A stretch of 64,000 nt of DNA, taken from positions 25,634,364 through 25,698,363 of the forward strand of contig CM073322.1 in assembly GCA_037043015.1 (NCBI GenBank), in the 5' to 3' direction. The DNA comes from Bryum argenteum. Lineage: Eukaryota > Streptophyta > Bryopsida > Bryales > Bryaceae. Under the pieces are notes generated by a model that saw only the letters and a program-made list of their open reading frames with translations, did not search any database and had not been told where the DNA came from. Below, piece by piece: positions 13,345-24,856 of the stretch; positions within the stretch are counted from its first letter, which is position 1, and every line of letters begins with the position of its first letter. The position numbers and the translations under genes were made by a program.

Positions 13345-13938
13345 TTACTCGCTGAGCGAGCCAGGGTCATCAAGCTCGGGAGCGTCAGAGATCACATCAG
13401 CAGCAGCAGCCTGGGCAGCGACAACGACCATACGGAGCCTACTCGGGCGAGCGGCAGTGGTTCGAGAGAGACAGTTGGCAGGAGCGGCAGTGGCGACGGC
13501 ATTGATACACTCATTAGCGGCGGAAGCAGCAGCAGCAGCGTTGGAGGAACTGGAGGCAGAGTGATGGATTTGGCGGCCGTCCCAGTGCTTCTGCGTCACC
13601 CTGTGCAGGCGGCAGCGGAAGGAGCCCGCGTGCTTCGTGGGTGCACACAAGCACGTCGTCTTCACGGTCGTTTTCTGCGTTACGGCGCTGTTGTTACTCC
13701 CACTCTCAGACGACGTCGAGAACGCCCGTTTCCCTCTCACCACTACTCCCGCCGAACTTGATTCTTGCGACTCCGTTGAGCCTGAATTGTTCAACGTCCT
13801 GGAGATTAACACCCCCTTCAGTAACTTGGACGCATGCTTCTTTGTGCTCCACATTGGTACCGCCGTCTTTGTATACAACCCTGAACACACCGTCGCGTCT
13901 GAATGTGACTCTAAACTCTGAAACTCGGATGCCGTCAT
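13345..13938 (-). CDS. Serine-rich 'CLCAPT' family protein
   Basis: Single-exon frame of 197 aa from ATG at 13938. Residues 96-113 read CLCAPTKHAGSFRCRLHR, the diagnostic motif of a small plant family annotated only as 'serine-rich protein-related' (usual form CxCAPTTHPGSFRCxLHR). Three cysteines plus histidines suggest a metal site, but the biochemical role is unknown. N-terminal of the motif is a Ser-rich stretch (residues 51-84); C-terminal are poly-Ser and poly-Ala runs (ASSSSNAAAAASAA) and an acidic end. The serine/alanine runs give a GC-rich patch unlike the surrounding DNA. Most family members are about 80-180 aa, so this one is long, mainly by the Ala-rich tail. Overlapping frames on the other strand are shadows. 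Confidence 0.8.
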   Translation of the reverse strand: MTASEFQSLESHSDATVCSGLYTKTAVPMWSTKKHASKLLKGVLISRTLNNSGSTESQESSSAGVVVRGKRAFSTSSESGSNNSAVTQKTTVKTTCLCAPTKHAGSFRCRLHRVTQKHWDGRQIHHSASSSSNAAAAASAANECINAVATAAPANCLSRTTAARPSRLRMVVVAAQAAAADVISDAPELDDPGSLSE

Positions 13939-14860
13939 TGATAATCCCCTTCTACCTCATCTGCAAATCACTGAAAAACAAAAAAAAAACTGTTAACTAC
14001 TATAAAGCAAACACATACATGGTGCGCATCACTCAACTTCCAATCCCACATGGAAGTTAACAAAACAGCCACATGAACACCCTCACATAAAGACGACCGC
14101 TCTCTTTCAATGCTCGACTCATAACATACATCTGCAAGAGTTGGGGGATGTGGTCGATGTCTTCAGCAGCAAGTAATCGTCCCCGACACTGCTCACACAA
14201 CAAAAAACATCCGTTGATTCATGAGGCAGGGGTTCCATGAGTCGCAATTTCAAGAAACTCACTCAACAATGACAGAGTCACGATCCCAAGAAACGGCGAC
14301 GATACGTAATCTTGGTGAACACGCCGGGACTTGATGATCGGCGTTAAGAAATACGAGACCCACCATGGAAAAGATGCATTACCAGTGAGTGTGTCTGAGT
14401 TGCCTGCAATGGTGTTGTGGGCTGGCAAGAAAGGAAGAAGGGTGGTGGCAGCCTGGAGGAAAAACTGTTGGAGAAGGTGGAAGGCTAACTGTCACCGGCG
14501 AGGAGTTGTTGGCAGGTGCATTGGAATTGGAGGCGGTGGTGGTGGTGGTGATAATAGCTAGCTAGCAAGCGCGCGCGCGAAAGTGAGAGAGAGATGGCAT
14601 GGGAAAAGATAGATTGAATGATAGATCGTTTGAATTGTGTAACAGCAACGAGAGCAGATAGCGATGATAGAATAGAAAGTGGGGATGGGGGAGGAGCAGT
14701 GGGTGTGAGGAGACATGCACCCCTTCGCATTTCCCTTTCTTCCTTCACGCTTTCCTTTCTTCTTCCTTTCTTTCGCCTGCCTTGCCTGGTTCTTCGTCGT
14801 TCTCAAGCTCCACGCAGACAGACAAACAAGCAAACAAACGACGATCACAGCAGTTAACTA
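13939..14860 (-). promoter_or_regulatory. Probable promoter and leader of serine-rich gene
   Basis: Mixed-composition DNA upstream of the minus-strand gene, with (GGT)n at 14533-14550 and GCGCGCGCG near 14570-14578 and, as read on the minus strand, a long GA-rich stretch at 14715-14800. Such purine or pyrimidine tracts are frequent in plant leaders. No conserved protein is encoded by the frames here on either strand. Confidence 0.35.
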
Positions 14861-14899
14861 TCAGTTGCTTTTCGTCATGCCCATCCGGTGCCTTAATTA

Positions 14900-16340
14900 A
14901 TTTATTGTATGTATGTTGTAGGTTAGGAGGTGCAATATTTTGGTGTTGTATTAATGATTTGCTCCCCGCAATTTTATTTTTGCATTGATCATACTTTAAT
15001 TTTAGATTTGAAATCAACCACGAGTTGATTTGCTTCAAAACGATATGTTGTGTTTGTATATGCTGAAATTTTGATTGAATATATCCTGAGATCCTTGCTG
15101 TGAAATTTGCTAGAAGTTGATGGGTGGACTAGTTGGAAAATCATAAAATAGATTCTACGGTTGGATTTTCTAAGTTGAATTCATAAATTTTTTGTTCACG
15201 GATTATGACTGTCTTGAAGGTGATTGTTGAGCTTCTCCTTTAGGGGTTGAAAAGATTCAAAAATTGGATGTAAATAGTTGGAATTTTTGGCATGCTCAAA
15301 AATGCTCCTTGCTCACCTTGTTATGATTGTTTTGTTGAATCATGTTATTTTGTGCCAAAGATCCTCCTTGCTTACGGTCTTTACACCTTCACATCATCAT
15401 TATAATTGTTTTGTTGGTTCATTCACACACTCTTGTATCACATTATTACGTTTGTTCCCTAGATTATTAATGTATGTGTGTTCTCAAGATAAGCCCTATT
15501 TCAAGAATATTACGCCTCCGACCTCCGTAATAGCACGCCTCTAATTTTTGTAATGTTAACTTCTTTAAACTTTGCAATAGTTCTTACACCCCTGCCTTTA
15601 CCGCTGCATTATTGCAACCAAGGTTTATAGTATTACCGCTCGACAATTGAAATATCACACCTAATCTTTGATCATCACACATGAGTAATCATTATTCTAA
15701 CCTCTATTAGAAATTAATTATACATATTATCAAGTATATTTCAAAGGGTCCACTGTGTATTGAGCATTTTATTTTAATCTTAGATAGTAGATCATTTACA
15801 TATTCTTCACAAATGTCATACTCTACATTTTCAAATCGGCCTCCTTTTGATATTTATTGTAAAGATTGGTTACAAAGGTACAGTCAACATCCCGAAATTG
15901 AGGAATATGTGTATGATAGGTTTGAGTTATCAACTTAACCCTTGGATGCTTAGAAATTCGATTTTAAGACAATCCACATTTCTCGCTCTCCAACCATTTT
16001 TCATCCTCTAAGAAATTATGAGAAAAAAGTAGTAGGATATATACAATTTGCAATAATTCCAATTCAAAATCCAATTCAAAACTCACATGTGACATATGTC
16101 AAAAAATCTTCTAATTAGTTGCCTTATTAGATTGATAAAATATATATTGTGCCACAATAGCGATTCGGTCCTCAACGAACAAATATTTGAAAAAATAAGG
16201 TTCGTTTACTAGAAGTAGATTTTTTGAAATTTGTTCTTTTGTTTTTTGGGGAAAAGAAAAAATTAGTCTAAAGTTGCGGTAGTTGTAATGAGATGACAAC
16301 TTAAGATTAATTTTCATTCATTGTTGGCGGTTCACCTTGT
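14900..16340. other. AT-rich intergenic DNA
   Basis: No gene seen. A partial copy of the TTAA-MITE core (CTACGGTTGGATTTTC) occurs near 15150-15170, followed by TTTAGGGGTTGA near 15240, probably the remnant of an eroded copy. Confidence 0.5.
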
Positions 16341-16345
16341 CTTAA

Positions 16346-16707
16346 CCCTTAAACGCCCATGGGGTCTAAAACGGGCAGCCCAAAATTGGATCACAACATC
16401 TTTTGAACTTGGGCATCATGAATAGTGCACTTTTTGAACTTGGGCATCGTGAATAGACCAATCAATGATGAGCTTGCAACCTCCTACAAGGTTATGTACA
16501 ACCCCAATCTACCTACCACAATCCTTTCAAAGCACAAAATCATTCATACAAATTGTGATTTGAATTGTGAAATTTCACTTTTTGAATGCATCACAAGAAG
16601 GTGACCAGTTTGACATCAAAATATAAGTGAAAAGTGGAGTACAGTAAGAGCTACAGGGAAGATTCTGTTGGAATCAAGCCCCTCGGGCTTGCTTGGGCGT
16701 TTAAGGG
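16346..16707 (+). repeat. piggyBac-type MITE (copy A)
   Basis: A 362-bp element between perfect TTAA duplications at 16342-16345 and 16708-16711. Its terminal inverted repeats are perfect over 14 bp: CCCTTAAACGCCCA at the left, TGGGCGTTTAAGGG at the right. No open frame. It is the best preserved member of the family and aligns over its length, in inverse orientation, with 48713-49072. Confidence 0.85.
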
Positions 16708-16763
16708 TTAATCTATCTTATGATAGTACTACGTACAGTCAATAAATGTACATATGTGATTTT

Positions 16764-16864
16764 ATGACGAAATAAGCATGTTGCAAACTTGGCCATGTAG
16801 TGTCATGACAAAATAAGCATGTTGCGAACTTGGCCATGTAGTGTCATGACAAAATAAGCATGTT
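16764..16864. repeat. 41-bp tandem repeat, about 2.4 copies
   Basis: The unit containing AAATAAGCATGTTGC and CTTGGCCATGTAGTG begins at about 16770, 16811 and 16852, a period of 41 bp. Confidence 0.85.
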
Positions 16865-17415
16865 GTTTAACACAAGGCTCATTTTCTATTATTTTGTCTT
16901 TTTCATAATATAATTTCCTAACTTTTTGTTGGGCCCTGTCCCTTTGGGAAGGGCCTATTGGATCGAGTCGCGAAATGGGGTTAACCACTTCACTAAATAT
17001 CCCCTTTTCACACTGCAGATACCCCATTTTCACACTGCAGAGTGTAAATGGGCCCAACGTAACCCTAACCTAACCCTAGCTCAACCCTGCCGTTGGAGAT
17101 TGTTGTTGGGCTGCGGAGCTCCCCTTGTCTTCTCTGTCGTGATGAGGGTGTTGTCGTTGTTGTTGCTTTGTTGGGGAGTGTCACTAAATATTCGTCATCA
17201 AAACTCAGATGTCTGCTAATGAATCACCCACCTCATCGATCGCATGTAATATAAATCGAGATGCTGCTCATTTGGGTCGGGTTTCATGCTAAACTTGCTC
17301 GAGTTTCATCCTCCGTTTGTTGAGTTGTTTCAGGTTCCCTAGGTGAGAGAGCTCGGTTCGTGATCGCATTTCTAGCCTGCAGTCAAGCTGGTACCGATCG
17401 AGGAAGCAAGCAATC

Positions 17416-18480
17416 ATGGGGTTCCGGATGAGCACCCCGAGTTGTTCGGGGGCGACGCGTGCAACACATGGTGGAGAAGGGCGTGATGGACCAGGTGCCG
17501 GAAGCGTTCATCCAACCGCCCCACATGCGGTCCGCTGCCAGGAGCCTCGATCTCGACCTGCAAATCCCCGTTATCGACATGGCCTTGCTGAACACAGGTC
17601 CCCAAGGAAAGAAGCAAGTGCATGCCGATATCACACGCGCTTGCGAGCAATACGGATTCTTCCAGTGCGCTTGTCCCATTTCCCAACTACGGGTTCCATA
17701 TACACATGTCGCCAAGGTTTCCTCCTCCATTTCATCTGTTTAGAATCGACCGAACCGGAAGATGGAATATGTGAATGGGCATGTAGGTGATAAATCACGG
17801 GTACCGGAGACTCGATGGACGCAATGATGGCGATGGCGAAGAAGTTCTTCGCGTTGTCGGCGGAGGAGAAGGAAGTGTACAAGCATCAAGTGGCCAGTGG
17901 CGCGGTGGGCTATGGCCGGATCTTTGAGGAGTACAGAAAGCCTGACGAAGTGAAGGAGTGGCTTGATCGATTGACTCGATCTATCGTCCGCCAGAGATCC
18001 GTCCCGATCCTGGCTTGTCGTCAACAACCCCCCGGGCTTCCAGTAAGTCCATCCATCATCCCTACAACACGCACAATCCAACACTCTGCATGGCAAAATG
18101 GTGTAATCACATATGCCAAATTGCTAACAGCTGAAAGAAGGAAAGATGGTGGATTCAAGAGTAGAAAGTGACCGAGTAAAGGGAGATTATTCTAGATTAT
18201 ATGACGAATGACAGTCATGATAGAGCAGCTTAAGGGTGCATGAAACATTGAGGATGGAACATGGATTTAATCATTGAGTTTATGTCTAATTGTTGCAGCG
18301 AAATGTATGATGAGTATGGGAAAGCGGTGTATGAGCTTCACAAGAAGTTGTTGGGCATGAGTTGGTTCTGGTGGAGGGTTGAGAGGAGGTCGAAGCCCCC
18401 AAGTTGATACTGTAGAAGATCCGGTCCAGAATGAAGTCAAATTCTACTTGGCCTCAAGCAGCGGTTGATGTCTTTCATCT
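17416..18480 (+). pseudogene. 2-oxoglutarate/Fe(II) dioxygenase, decayed
   Basis: Plant 2-ODD enzymes oxidise hormones, flavonoids and other small molecules. The N-terminal domain is recognisable in pieces: MVEKGVMDQVPEAFIQP and IPVIDMALL then ACEQYGFFQ (17459-17664), VINHG near 17788, MAMAKKFFALSAEEKEVY and SGAVGYG up to PDEVKEWLD (17815-17970), PPEIRPDPGL in another frame, and a second-exon piece EMYDEYGKAVYELHKKLLGM (18301-18360). The ATG at 17416 is out of frame with VQHMVEKG; another shift lies between VINHG and MDAMM, and another after WLDRLT. A TAG follows shortly after 18400. The catalytic HxD...H triad and the RxS motif were not found downstream. At least three frameshifts and loss of the catalytic half make this a pseudogene. 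Confidence 0.8.
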
Positions 18481-19758
18481 AGCACTATATTCAAAACGAT
18501 GATACAATGCCTGCTTTTTGTGTACGTCACATACATCTCTTACAGCTTTTCTCATTCTAGTTCATGTCCGAACCTTGATAGCGTGGAGTGCATACTACCT
18601 GGAACTGAGCTTTTGCTTTTTCTTGTTATAATCAGAAAGCCCAACCGCTCAAGCTATTCTACTACCACTTTCAGCACTACGTGGATCTGCTTATGTGGAA
18701 GGTAAGCTACCAGTTATGGTGCCAGTCAATTCACATGTAGAGAGTCGCGTTCATCATTGTACAACTCTTTGAATTGTTCTTTTAGAGGCTAACCAGAATC
18801 GTAATCCGACAGTGCGATTCTTGGATCGGTACCACTTGCTTATCAAATTTGGAAGTATTGACGGAGTGGTACGTGTGTTCGTACTTGGACTCGCCTTGCT
18901 CATTGGTTCTATGATTCTCTGTGTTGCTCATTGGTCCTTCATCATGGTACTAAGCCTAACCATGTCCATCGATTGCGGTGCTTGAAATTCTTAAGCGTCG
19001 CATCAAACAAATAAGTTTACGGCAATATACAATATGGAAACGACGGAGATACTTGGCTTTCATCGTAGTTACGCATCCCGAATTTTTCGCATTGTATTTG
19101 CATATCACGTTTTTGCTAGATTACGATGATGTTTCTCTTTATGAGCGGAATTCGTCGAGAAAGCTTCGCAGATGGTAGAGCGATACTAGATCATTTTAGG
19201 GTGGCCCAACAGAGCCGTTTGTACATGAATTTCATATCCAGCTCCGCGAATAATTCCTTCGCTCCTGAGCAGTTCTGCAAGGACAAAGATGCATGTATTT
19301 CTAAAATACATGCATGACTTTTAGTTATGTTTGACAGAATGCAGAATCATTCAGTTGTATGTTGTCGAATTTTGCTTCCAAGTTTGAACAAATTATTAAA
19401 GTGTATGCTGTCTGTAACAGTTGGTATCTTCCACCGATCGCCATAAACCTTGCACGGAGCATCCTATAAAGTTCATATCCAGGTGGCGACCCAACATTCT
19501 CAATTTCAAAATCAACCCTGGTATTTTGAACTTTCTATAACACCTCTCCTGCTTATTCTCTTCGATAGATAAAACTCTGCAATTTACATTCTAACTTAAA
19601 CATGAGGTAGTCAAGTTTCCTGAATTATCATTTGCTGCTTGCTCATTCTTCTGTTTCTTGTGCTGAGTTGCTATGGATCTGAAGTTCTGCAAAGTGTTAC
19701 AGAATTGGGGATTTTTACATGTACCACCTTGACCAGAGCACCTTGATCGGACCAGCAG
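18481..19758. other. Intergenic, possibly decayed dioxygenase 3' part
   Basis: This is where the dioxygenase catalytic exon would be expected. I found no His/Asp/His motif in any frame. No other gene is supported. Confidence 0.35.
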
Positions 19759-20074
19759 CAGAGGTAGCAGTAAAAGGTACATGTGTCATGTGCTGATGGA
19801 TGGCTTATGTTCGTGTATATGGATGTCTCATGTTAATGAGAAATTTGATAGGTATTTTAGAGTAGGGGTCAGCGATAAATGTTGCCCTGTACTTGTTTGA
19901 GTGTGCATGCATCTTTGTAATATTTATGATTTTGTACCGTGGTCTTTTTAAAACCAATACGAAGTAAAACATACTAAATGGTAGCTGCTTTGTCATAATG
20001 ATTTGTGATATTTTACTGCTGTCGGTTGTGTTTACAAATTTGAAATTAGTTTTACAGAGGTAGCAGTAAAAGGT
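19759..20074. repeat. Perfect 20-bp direct repeat flanking 276 bp
   Basis: CAGAGGTAGCAGTAAAAGGT occurs at 19759-19778 and again at 20055-20074. The second copy touches the start of the Helentron remnant. The sequence between shows no known element. Confidence 0.8.
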
Positions 20075-20082
20075 TAGTAAAA

Positions 20083-21237
20083 TTGGTAGAATTGTGCGCT
20101 GGCAACCACGTCACGCATGATGGCCTTGTTAACGGTGCTGATGGAATATTTAAAGAATTTACGACCATTCCAAACAACTTGGTCTAGATTGATTTTGGAT
20201 TGCCTCACATTGGAGTTGAAACTAGATTAAAATTTGCCGAGGAATATCGCCGGCATTTGAATATCAAAAACGAGTGGACTCCCATTACACAAAAGACAGC
20301 AGAAATTCAAATAGGTATGAACCCTCTTCATCTTGTAACACGGGTTCAATCTCCAATCCAACCCGCTACAGCCCGGACCATCCATCGTGCACAAGATTTG
20401 AGCCTTGACCGATTGGCATTTGATCCAAAGGATGTGGTAAGACATGGATTAACTTATACTGCCTTGTCGAGGATTCGATCAAAGGATCACTTATATCTGC
20501 TGTCTCCAATATGTTCCAAGAACTTTCATGTTGATAATTTGGTTGCTGATGAGATGTGTCGCCTGAGATCGGTTGCAAAATATAAAATAGCTCTTCCTTC
20601 ACTTGAACATAGTAGGAGTGATGGAATTATTCTTCAGTCGCTAAACACTCGATCCCTCAAACTTCATTATAAGGATGTGTTTGTCGATCCAAATTTGATG
20701 GCATCCGACGTTTCGTCTTTGCAATCACTACCAGAACTTTACGAGTTACTATTGAAAAGATTTAATGTCTTAACATGTTATGATGGCCATAGAACTATTG
20801 TTCTTTTTCACAAAGATATGGTATTAACAAATAGTAGCACATATGTGAACAAGAGTTCTGAATTTATTATGGCCCAATTCAATGCAAATACACCTCAAGC
20901 CATAAATGTTGTGGCAACCTACAAACCTCCTAAGATGCAACTCAATTACTATTTACTTAACCTGGAGAATATATTTAAGCTTTTATCAGTAGTTTCTCCA
21001 ACATTTGTTCTAGGAGATTTCAATGTTAATATGTTGATAGAAAATGTGCATTCAATGACTTTGAAAAACTTCATGACCGATCATAATCTCTCCCTTTCTT
21101 TTTTAGATAATACAAGTGATTATCACTCACATATAGATCACATTTGGACAAATACACCATCATCCCAGTACGATTCAGGGACCCTAGAGGCATATTGGAC
21201 CGACCACAAACCAACTTATTTGCATCTAAAATTTTGA
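20083..21237 (+). pseudogene. Helentron-type RepHel tail: PIF1-like helicase plus endonuclease, decayed
   Basis: In-frame from about 20083 the sequence reads VTHDGLVNGADG, a helicase motif, then TAG at 20185-20187 where tryptophan is expected (V-*-IDFG), then a 345-codon open frame from 20200. Residues 55-105 carry PIF1-family motifs V and VI: PATARTIHRAQDLSLDRL and GLTYTALSRIRSKDHLYLL. A second domain follows, an exonuclease-endonuclease-phosphatase fold: SLNTRSLKLHYKDV, NVVATYKPPKMQ, FVLGDFNVNML (catalytic Asp/Asn), SHIDHIWTN and YWTDHKP (catalytic Asp-His). Helicase directly followed by this endonuclease is the arrangement of Helentrons, a Helitron-like rolling-circle branch. The Rep nuclease and helicase motifs I-IV are absent. 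The 345-codon frame has no ATG at its head, so this is a 5'-truncated, nonsense-interrupted copy. Confidence 0.85.
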
Positions 21238-23510
21238 TGTTCTCTTCCAACTTATCATCTTATCTAATGTGTTAGTTGTTCATATGGTACACATAATTCA
21301 GGTATAAAATTTTCCTATTGTAACTTTTATCTACATTACTCATCTTGTACTATTTTTTCCTTAAAAAATTTCACAATTCCAATTCATACATGAGAAACTT
21401 AGCTAAGTGAAATGTCTCAATACTTTATTTTGTGTCAAAAAGTTTAGACATAACAATCAACAGGGCCCTTTGTGTCTATCGACACCTTGTTCCTCTTGAC
21501 TTGTGATTTTTAATTTTTAAAGTTTTTTTTAAATAGAATTATTTGTGAGCGAACATGCTATGGTGGTACGGTATAATTCTTCGAAAGGTAGGCACTCTAG
21601 GGCACTTTGTCAAACATTCAAATATATCTCCGTGGCCCTTGCTGATCCAAGCTTTTGTTACTTTTTCATGCATGTAAAGCTTTAAAATTTCAATTTGGGT
21701 TTCCACGTATCACCCATATATTGTAATATTGTTGGTCCGCAAACTTACGTAACATTCCATAGGTGATTTGTAATATATAAGAGATTTATGAAGTAAGCGA
21801 TGTGTATTTTAAAAGAAATTATACATTAATTCTACATCGAGCATAGTTTTTTTGTTAACACCTTAAGACATTCATTTGGGCCTTCAAGTAAGATATGCTT
21901 TACATGAGGGAGTGAAGCCGTTCATGGGGCCAAAGGAGGAAAAAGTTTCCTCTTATGTGTGTGTTCCATCTCTTGAAATATCTTGTATGGACTAATCATA
22001 TATGAAAGGAATTTTTACTCTCTTGGGCCCATCATCGACTTGGCCCTTAGTGTAAAGCATCCTTTAAATAATTGTCCTTACCCATACTCGTCAACATTCA
22101 ATATTTAGTGCTCAAAGCTAATGATCTTATTAAATACATACAAACTTTTCAAAATTCACAAACTCAGCTATATGAATAGGTGAATTAAATTTATAATCTC
22201 ATGGTTTGAAGTTTGAAATCTTGAATATTCTTATAGAAACCTTAACATTTGTACAACAAGGTTCATAGAGGCTTTTGAGTGACCTAAAAGGACTTTGTGC
22301 GTTATCAACAAAGAACTGTAGTTGGCACTCATGCAAGAGATACTTGTTTGTACTATTGTGATCAAACTATTTATGTGATAAATACATATGGAGGTTTCTT
22401 AATTGTATCATTACTGAGAATTTGGATTTGTTTTAGTAAAAAACATTGATGGGTGTTGAATTTTGTGCCTTCTTTGGTAAGGTTTATGAACATTGGTCAA
22501 AATATTGTTCTCTAGCAGCACTTTCATCACTTGATTATGTTGCACCTATACCATGTTTAGAAGTTGAAGAAATTACTTAGATAGGATCATTTTTTTATTC
22601 ATGTAAAACTAAAACAATATCAGACTAAACGTCATCAAAGAAACATCTATACTTTCCATATTAACTGCAATTCATGTGAATGTTGCAAATGTATGCACAT
22701 TTAGGTTGTGGTTTATTAATGTACCACACAACAATGAACATTAATGATATGAACAACTTATCACTAGTGGTAAGATATACAAAATTTATTGTATGCAATA
22801 AAGCCATACATCTTCACTTTAAGGTAAAGCAACACTCAAAAGGGTCCTTCTAGGAAATGTAGATTTTTGATATTCCGCCCTTGGTTTTTTATTTTTTAGC
22901 AAGAAAAATCTTTCATCAATGATCCCACTAATTTCTTTACTCATCATTATTTGTATCTTCATGCTTCTAGATGGTTCTGTTGCACCTTCTGCACTACCTT
23001 TTCACCTATCATGAGACATTTGAGAAGTTCCACTTTCTATTTAAACATATAAGGGAGGAGTAAACACGACCAAACGCTCTTTAAAAGGGCAAGCTTCCAT
23101 GACTCACCAAATTTAACTTATCTCCTTTTTCACATCAATGAACCGCATTGATGTCTTCACTGATCGTTAATTAAATATCTTCACGTATATGGACAATTCC
23201 CTTACTATTACCTTTGTTCACAATTGAGAATGTTCAAGAAACTATACTTTTTATCCAAACATATGGCTAGAATGGCCACAATTAAAACACTTCTTGAAAG
23301 GGCAAGTTTCCATAATCCATCAATTTTTCTCGCATCAAAGAGCGGCAATAATATGCTTATCCATTTTTGATTGGATATTTTCACACTTCCATATACTTCC
23401 CTTGCACCTTCCGCACTACCTATTTTCAAAATCTGGATCGTTCGAGAAACTACACTTTCAATCCTATGATACAAAGGAAGAATAAAGATTTACACGTGCT
23501 TACCTTTCAA
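21238..23510. other. AT-rich intergenic DNA
   Basis: No gene supported. The Helentron 3' end should lie in its first part, but I could not identify a terminal hairpin. 'CCCTTAGTGTAAAG' near 22047 resembles an end of the CTTTACACTA repeat family. Confidence 0.5.
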
Positions 23511-23764
23511 CCTCAATTCCGTTAAAATGGCACCATGCCATGTGCCATTTTGTCACACCAAATCTTACATATGTGCTCACAAGGAGTGATGTATTATGTT
23601 ATATCACAATTTTTTTTATAATATCACTCCTTTATATACATTGTCACTCATTTTCCATAATATCACCTTCAAATTCTGTTATATCACATGGTTTTTGAAC
23701 TGCAGTTCAGAAAGTTAAGGTGTGCCATTTTAGCGGCATAACGCCATTCTAACGGAATTGGGGA
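23511..23764. repeat. MITE with about 30-bp inverted ends
   Basis: The left arm from 23511 (CTCAATTCCGTTAAAATGGC) is matched by the complement of 23735-23764 (GGCATAACGCCATTCTAACG, then GAATTGGGG). The core repeats 'atatcac' several times. No coding capacity and no clear target duplication; superfamily unassigned. Confidence 0.65.
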
Positions 23765-23899
23765 TTTTCGGACTTTCTATAGTGTCGTGTCTATTTGTAG
23801 GGTATGCTATAATAATGAAGTCATTTGTTTATCTTTGAAACAATACCGGTTCAATATTGCTCCAATATGAATCCAAAATGATTGCTCATGATCATGCAT

Positions 23900-24856
23900 C
23901 AGCAAAGTGGATGAAAAATGGTTAACAAGGGTATATCATCCAAGTATAACGTTTCTCATCCACGGAGTTGCGTCGTAGTCCAAACCTTGCTCGGCTCAGC
24001 GAGCGTCTGTCTGGCTTTGGCTGCAGCATCTCGTTGCCCCCATCCTGTTGCTGTTTTGGGGCTGTGGTTTTGGGTATGGGCGCTTCCGCTCCTTCGTTTC
24101 ACCTTCTGCATGCTATGGCCGTCAAAACGCCCCCAATGAGGCTTGATATGGTCCAGATTTGAATGAGAACGAGGCGTTAGGGTTATGGAACCAGTGGAGT
24201 CGACTTTACAATTCCCCGACTTCTTCTTGCTGGCAGCAGCTCATCATGCTCATCAATTGTCTCGCTATTTTCCTCCCTCCTTCTTCTCAGGTCACTTTTC
24301 ACCTCCTTAGGGCTATGTTCCTCCTTCGCTTGTGCGGCTGTTCTACTTCTGATCTTTAACTCAAGCTGCGGGGTGTGAGATGTGTTAGCGATCTCCGCAT
24401 TGGCGCTGAGAAGCTTCGGTTTAAACTTCTTTCGGGTCTTAGGGTTCGCACTGCGCGTGTGTGATCTATCTGACGATCTTACTGTTGATAGTGGAGTGTT
24501 TCGCATGCTGTCATATTGTTTTGTGAATCGTGTTCAGATTATAGGATTTGGAAATTTCGATATCTTTGGTCCATCTTGCAGATGTTACATGAAGTGTTTC
24601 AGTGCGGGAAGGCAATAATTGAGCTTTCGTTTTATCTACCTCTTTTGATAAGTTGTAGGGATGAGGCAGCTCGTTTTTATCCTGGATTTTTCATTAGCAA
24701 TCTAGTTGAGGTCTTGTGAATTTGTTAAGAAGGAACGAAGGCGGAGGTTTATCAGGGCAATTCTGACGCTAGAGCACAATTCTTGCAACAGGTGTGATGC
24801 TGTAATAACGGGGTAAGGACAGGAGCTTGTTCTTGATATTATCGAAGCAATTGGCT
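23900..24856 (+). promoter_or_regulatory. Probable promoter and leader of UBZ gene
   Basis: Higher GC than the preceding DNA, with CTCCTTC-type pyrimidine tracts and a plausible leader intron, but no conserved coding sequence on either strand. The exact transcription start cannot be read. Confidence 0.35.

Noticed and set aside
13306..14060. Plus-strand frames of 94-151 codons
   Set aside because: They lie opposite the serine-rich gene, whose minus-strand frame carries the conserved CLCAPT motif; the plus frames are shadows.
24183..24506. 107-codon minus-strand basic frame
   Set aside because: Lies in the probable leader of the UBZ gene; no homology and no start or splice context.
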